The notes beneath the pieces are model-generated. The model made no database searches. It was not told where the DNA came from and saw only the letters and a list, made by a program, of their open reading frames with translations. From the NCBI RefSeq assembly GCF_009870125.1, contig NC_046680.1, forward strand, positions 14,713,501 to 14,777,500: DNA of 64,000 bases, written 5' to 3'. This document shows, piece by piece, positions 62,450 to 64,000 of this stretch (within the stretch, counting starts at the first letter, position 1; each line of letters opens with the position of its first letter). The position numbers and the translations under genes were made by a program. This DNA comes from Drosophila pseudoobscura. Lineage: Eukaryota; Arthropoda; Insecta; Diptera; Drosophilidae.

Positions 62450-64000
62450 GAAGTCGGCTGTGGCCAGCCAGCCAGCCATCAGCAGCCGACCATTTCTTTG
62501 GTTATGCAATCGCTGCTGATAATGATGGCATTTTGAGGTCAGTAGAAAGTAGCAGCAGGAGAAAGAGAGTTTGTTGAACCGTAGACCGGCTGCAGATTTG
62601 CAATTCAAATGATTCAGATCCGATCAGAAGAGAAGTGTGGCCCCCCCACCAGTAAACTGTCATGTTTACAATGCAGATACGATCGTGTGGGGGCCGCTTG
62701 GATCGGAGTCGAGAGGTGCAGCAGCAGCAGCAGCACTTGCAGGCAGCTAATAAAATTTGTCAAATTTGGCTGCGACTGCGCTGTGGCATGCCCCCGCAAG
62801 CGAAAGGTGCAGAAATGGTAACGGCTGAGTGACTGCAAATCGTTCCGTTCTTCCACCAACTGACTTCCATGCAAATTCCGAACCAAAAGTCGGACTCCGA
62901 GATGGAGCTGTTGGCTCTCCATTACAGCTGTTACAGTGGGTGGGCACCTGGCACTGCGGCAGTGTGGCAGTGTGGCACTGTGGCACCGCCACTGAGAAGC
63001 GACTAACATTTATGCCAAAACGGCAAGACAAAAAGAATTCAATAATAATTTCCAGCAATTTCGCAACGCCAGAAGTTGGATTTTTGGCATTTGCCTTGGC
63101 CCGCCCAGTTCCAGATTCAGTTTCAGTTTCAGTTTCAGTTTCAGTTGGATATTCAGTTTGCGGCTCTTGGCTCTCGGGCCCAACGTGTTAATAAATTGAT
63201 TCTCAGCTGCAGTCTCGCCCATTCAGCATGGAAATCCAATAACTTTCTGGCATTACACTGTTGCACAAATAGAAACCCATTAATGCAAAGATGCAACGAA
63301 GCCAACGAGGTCGTAATTTAGAGCGGCGACACATTAACCTTTAGAGAGTCGCAGTCGCAGCTACTCGAGCCGGAACCAGAAGCCAACCAGCCAACGAGAT
63401 CTGCAGTCGCATTACGCACAGCCCCGGGCCCCAGTCTCAGCCTCAGCCTCGGCGTCAAAGAGAATCAATTAGCTGCGCTGGCAGCCATAATTTCTGACTA
63501 ACCTGGCCTAATGCAATTACACAGAAATGTCAAGCGCGTTCTCTTCTCTTCAACCCCATCTTTGCCGCAAAAAACACCACAATTTTCGGTGCCTGTGGAC
63601 CATTAATAATCCTCGCAGTCGCTGTCCAAATTGGAGTTACACTCGAATGAAGAGTCGTGGGAGGAGTGTCGTGTCCGTCCCGTCTTGAATGTAGTTTGCT
63701 CATCGAGCCACATTGTGCGCTTGTCTCGAATTTCTGCATAAATTTCGGGCGGGGGGAGCAACTTTTATGTGTCTCTCTGGGGCTCTTCCAGTTTCGTGAA
63801 TTATTCAAATGGCAGATCCATCTCGCCAATGTTGTGAAATGTGGGGCAGCATGTTTATAATTAATATTGATCACCCCATTTGGAACATCTAGCAAGTCAA
63901 CAGCAATTTCACTCCACCACCTCGATATCCCTTTCAATATCCAGACCATCGTGATGGGAAAAGTTTGGATGCATCCCACTTAATCTCGTCGTTGACTCTA
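62450..64000. other. Downstream spacer, no gene seen
   Basis: No supported gene to the end of the window. Simple repeats include a 'gtggcactg/gtggcagt' run near 62950-62985 and a (TTTCAG)n hexamer at 63115-63150. Confidence 0.5.
63115..63150. repeat. Short tandem repeat (TTTCAG)n
   Basis: Five to six copies of the hexamer 'tttcag' occur in non-coding DNA. Confidence 0.85.

Overview
The window is nuclear DNA of a Drosophila species. It has short introns (55-80 nt) with fly splice sites, TATA-driven cuticle genes, and recognisable orthologues of D. melanogaster genes: Etf-QO, FMRFa, a fatty acyl-CoA reductase, an ORP9-type oxysterol-binding protein, Sec24AB, Or47a and the Cpr47E cuticle genes. 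These lie at cytological 46-47 in D. melanogaster (Muller element C). Sequence divergence and an AT-rich dispersed repeat family suggest the obscura group. That placement is an inference, not a proof.

Layout. 0-5.7 kb: Etf-QO and the neuropeptide gene FMRFa, both on the minus strand, separated by repeat copies. 5.7-13.1 kb: gene-free DNA upstream of FMRFa. 13.1-15.1 kb: a fatty acyl-CoA reductase. 15.3-17.2 kb: a block of repeats in inverted orientation to those at 2.8-3.7 kb. 17.4-25.6 kb: an ORP gene with two minus-strand genes inside its introns (a very-long-chain fatty acid elongase and a DUF4729-like protein), two GC-AG introns and a probable internal promoter. 27.4-33 kb: the COPII coat gene Sec24AB. 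34.2-35.2 kb: an intronless Nup35/Nup53-like gene with three 50-residue repeats and a C-terminal membrane tail.

35.4-51.2 kb is the most unusual part: at least fourteen small, mostly intronless, TATA-driven genes for secreted glycine-, proline-, tyrosine- or tryptophan-rich proteins. Nine of them share one design: signal peptide, short acidic propeptide, an R-x-x-R processing site, then a low-complexity mature chain. This looks like a locus of furin-processed secreted peptides (antimicrobial, cuticular or eggshell). A possible three-exon small gene lies among them on the minus strand.

51.4-62.4 kb: the odorant receptor Or47a, four RR-1 cuticle genes (Cpr47Ea-Ed) and a mitochondrial-type Na+/Ca2+ exchanger (SLC8B1/NCLX family). 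The last 1.6 kb shows no gene. No rRNA, tRNA, CRISPR array or retroviral element was recognised. Exon coordinates were derived by hand from splice signals and reading-frame continuity.
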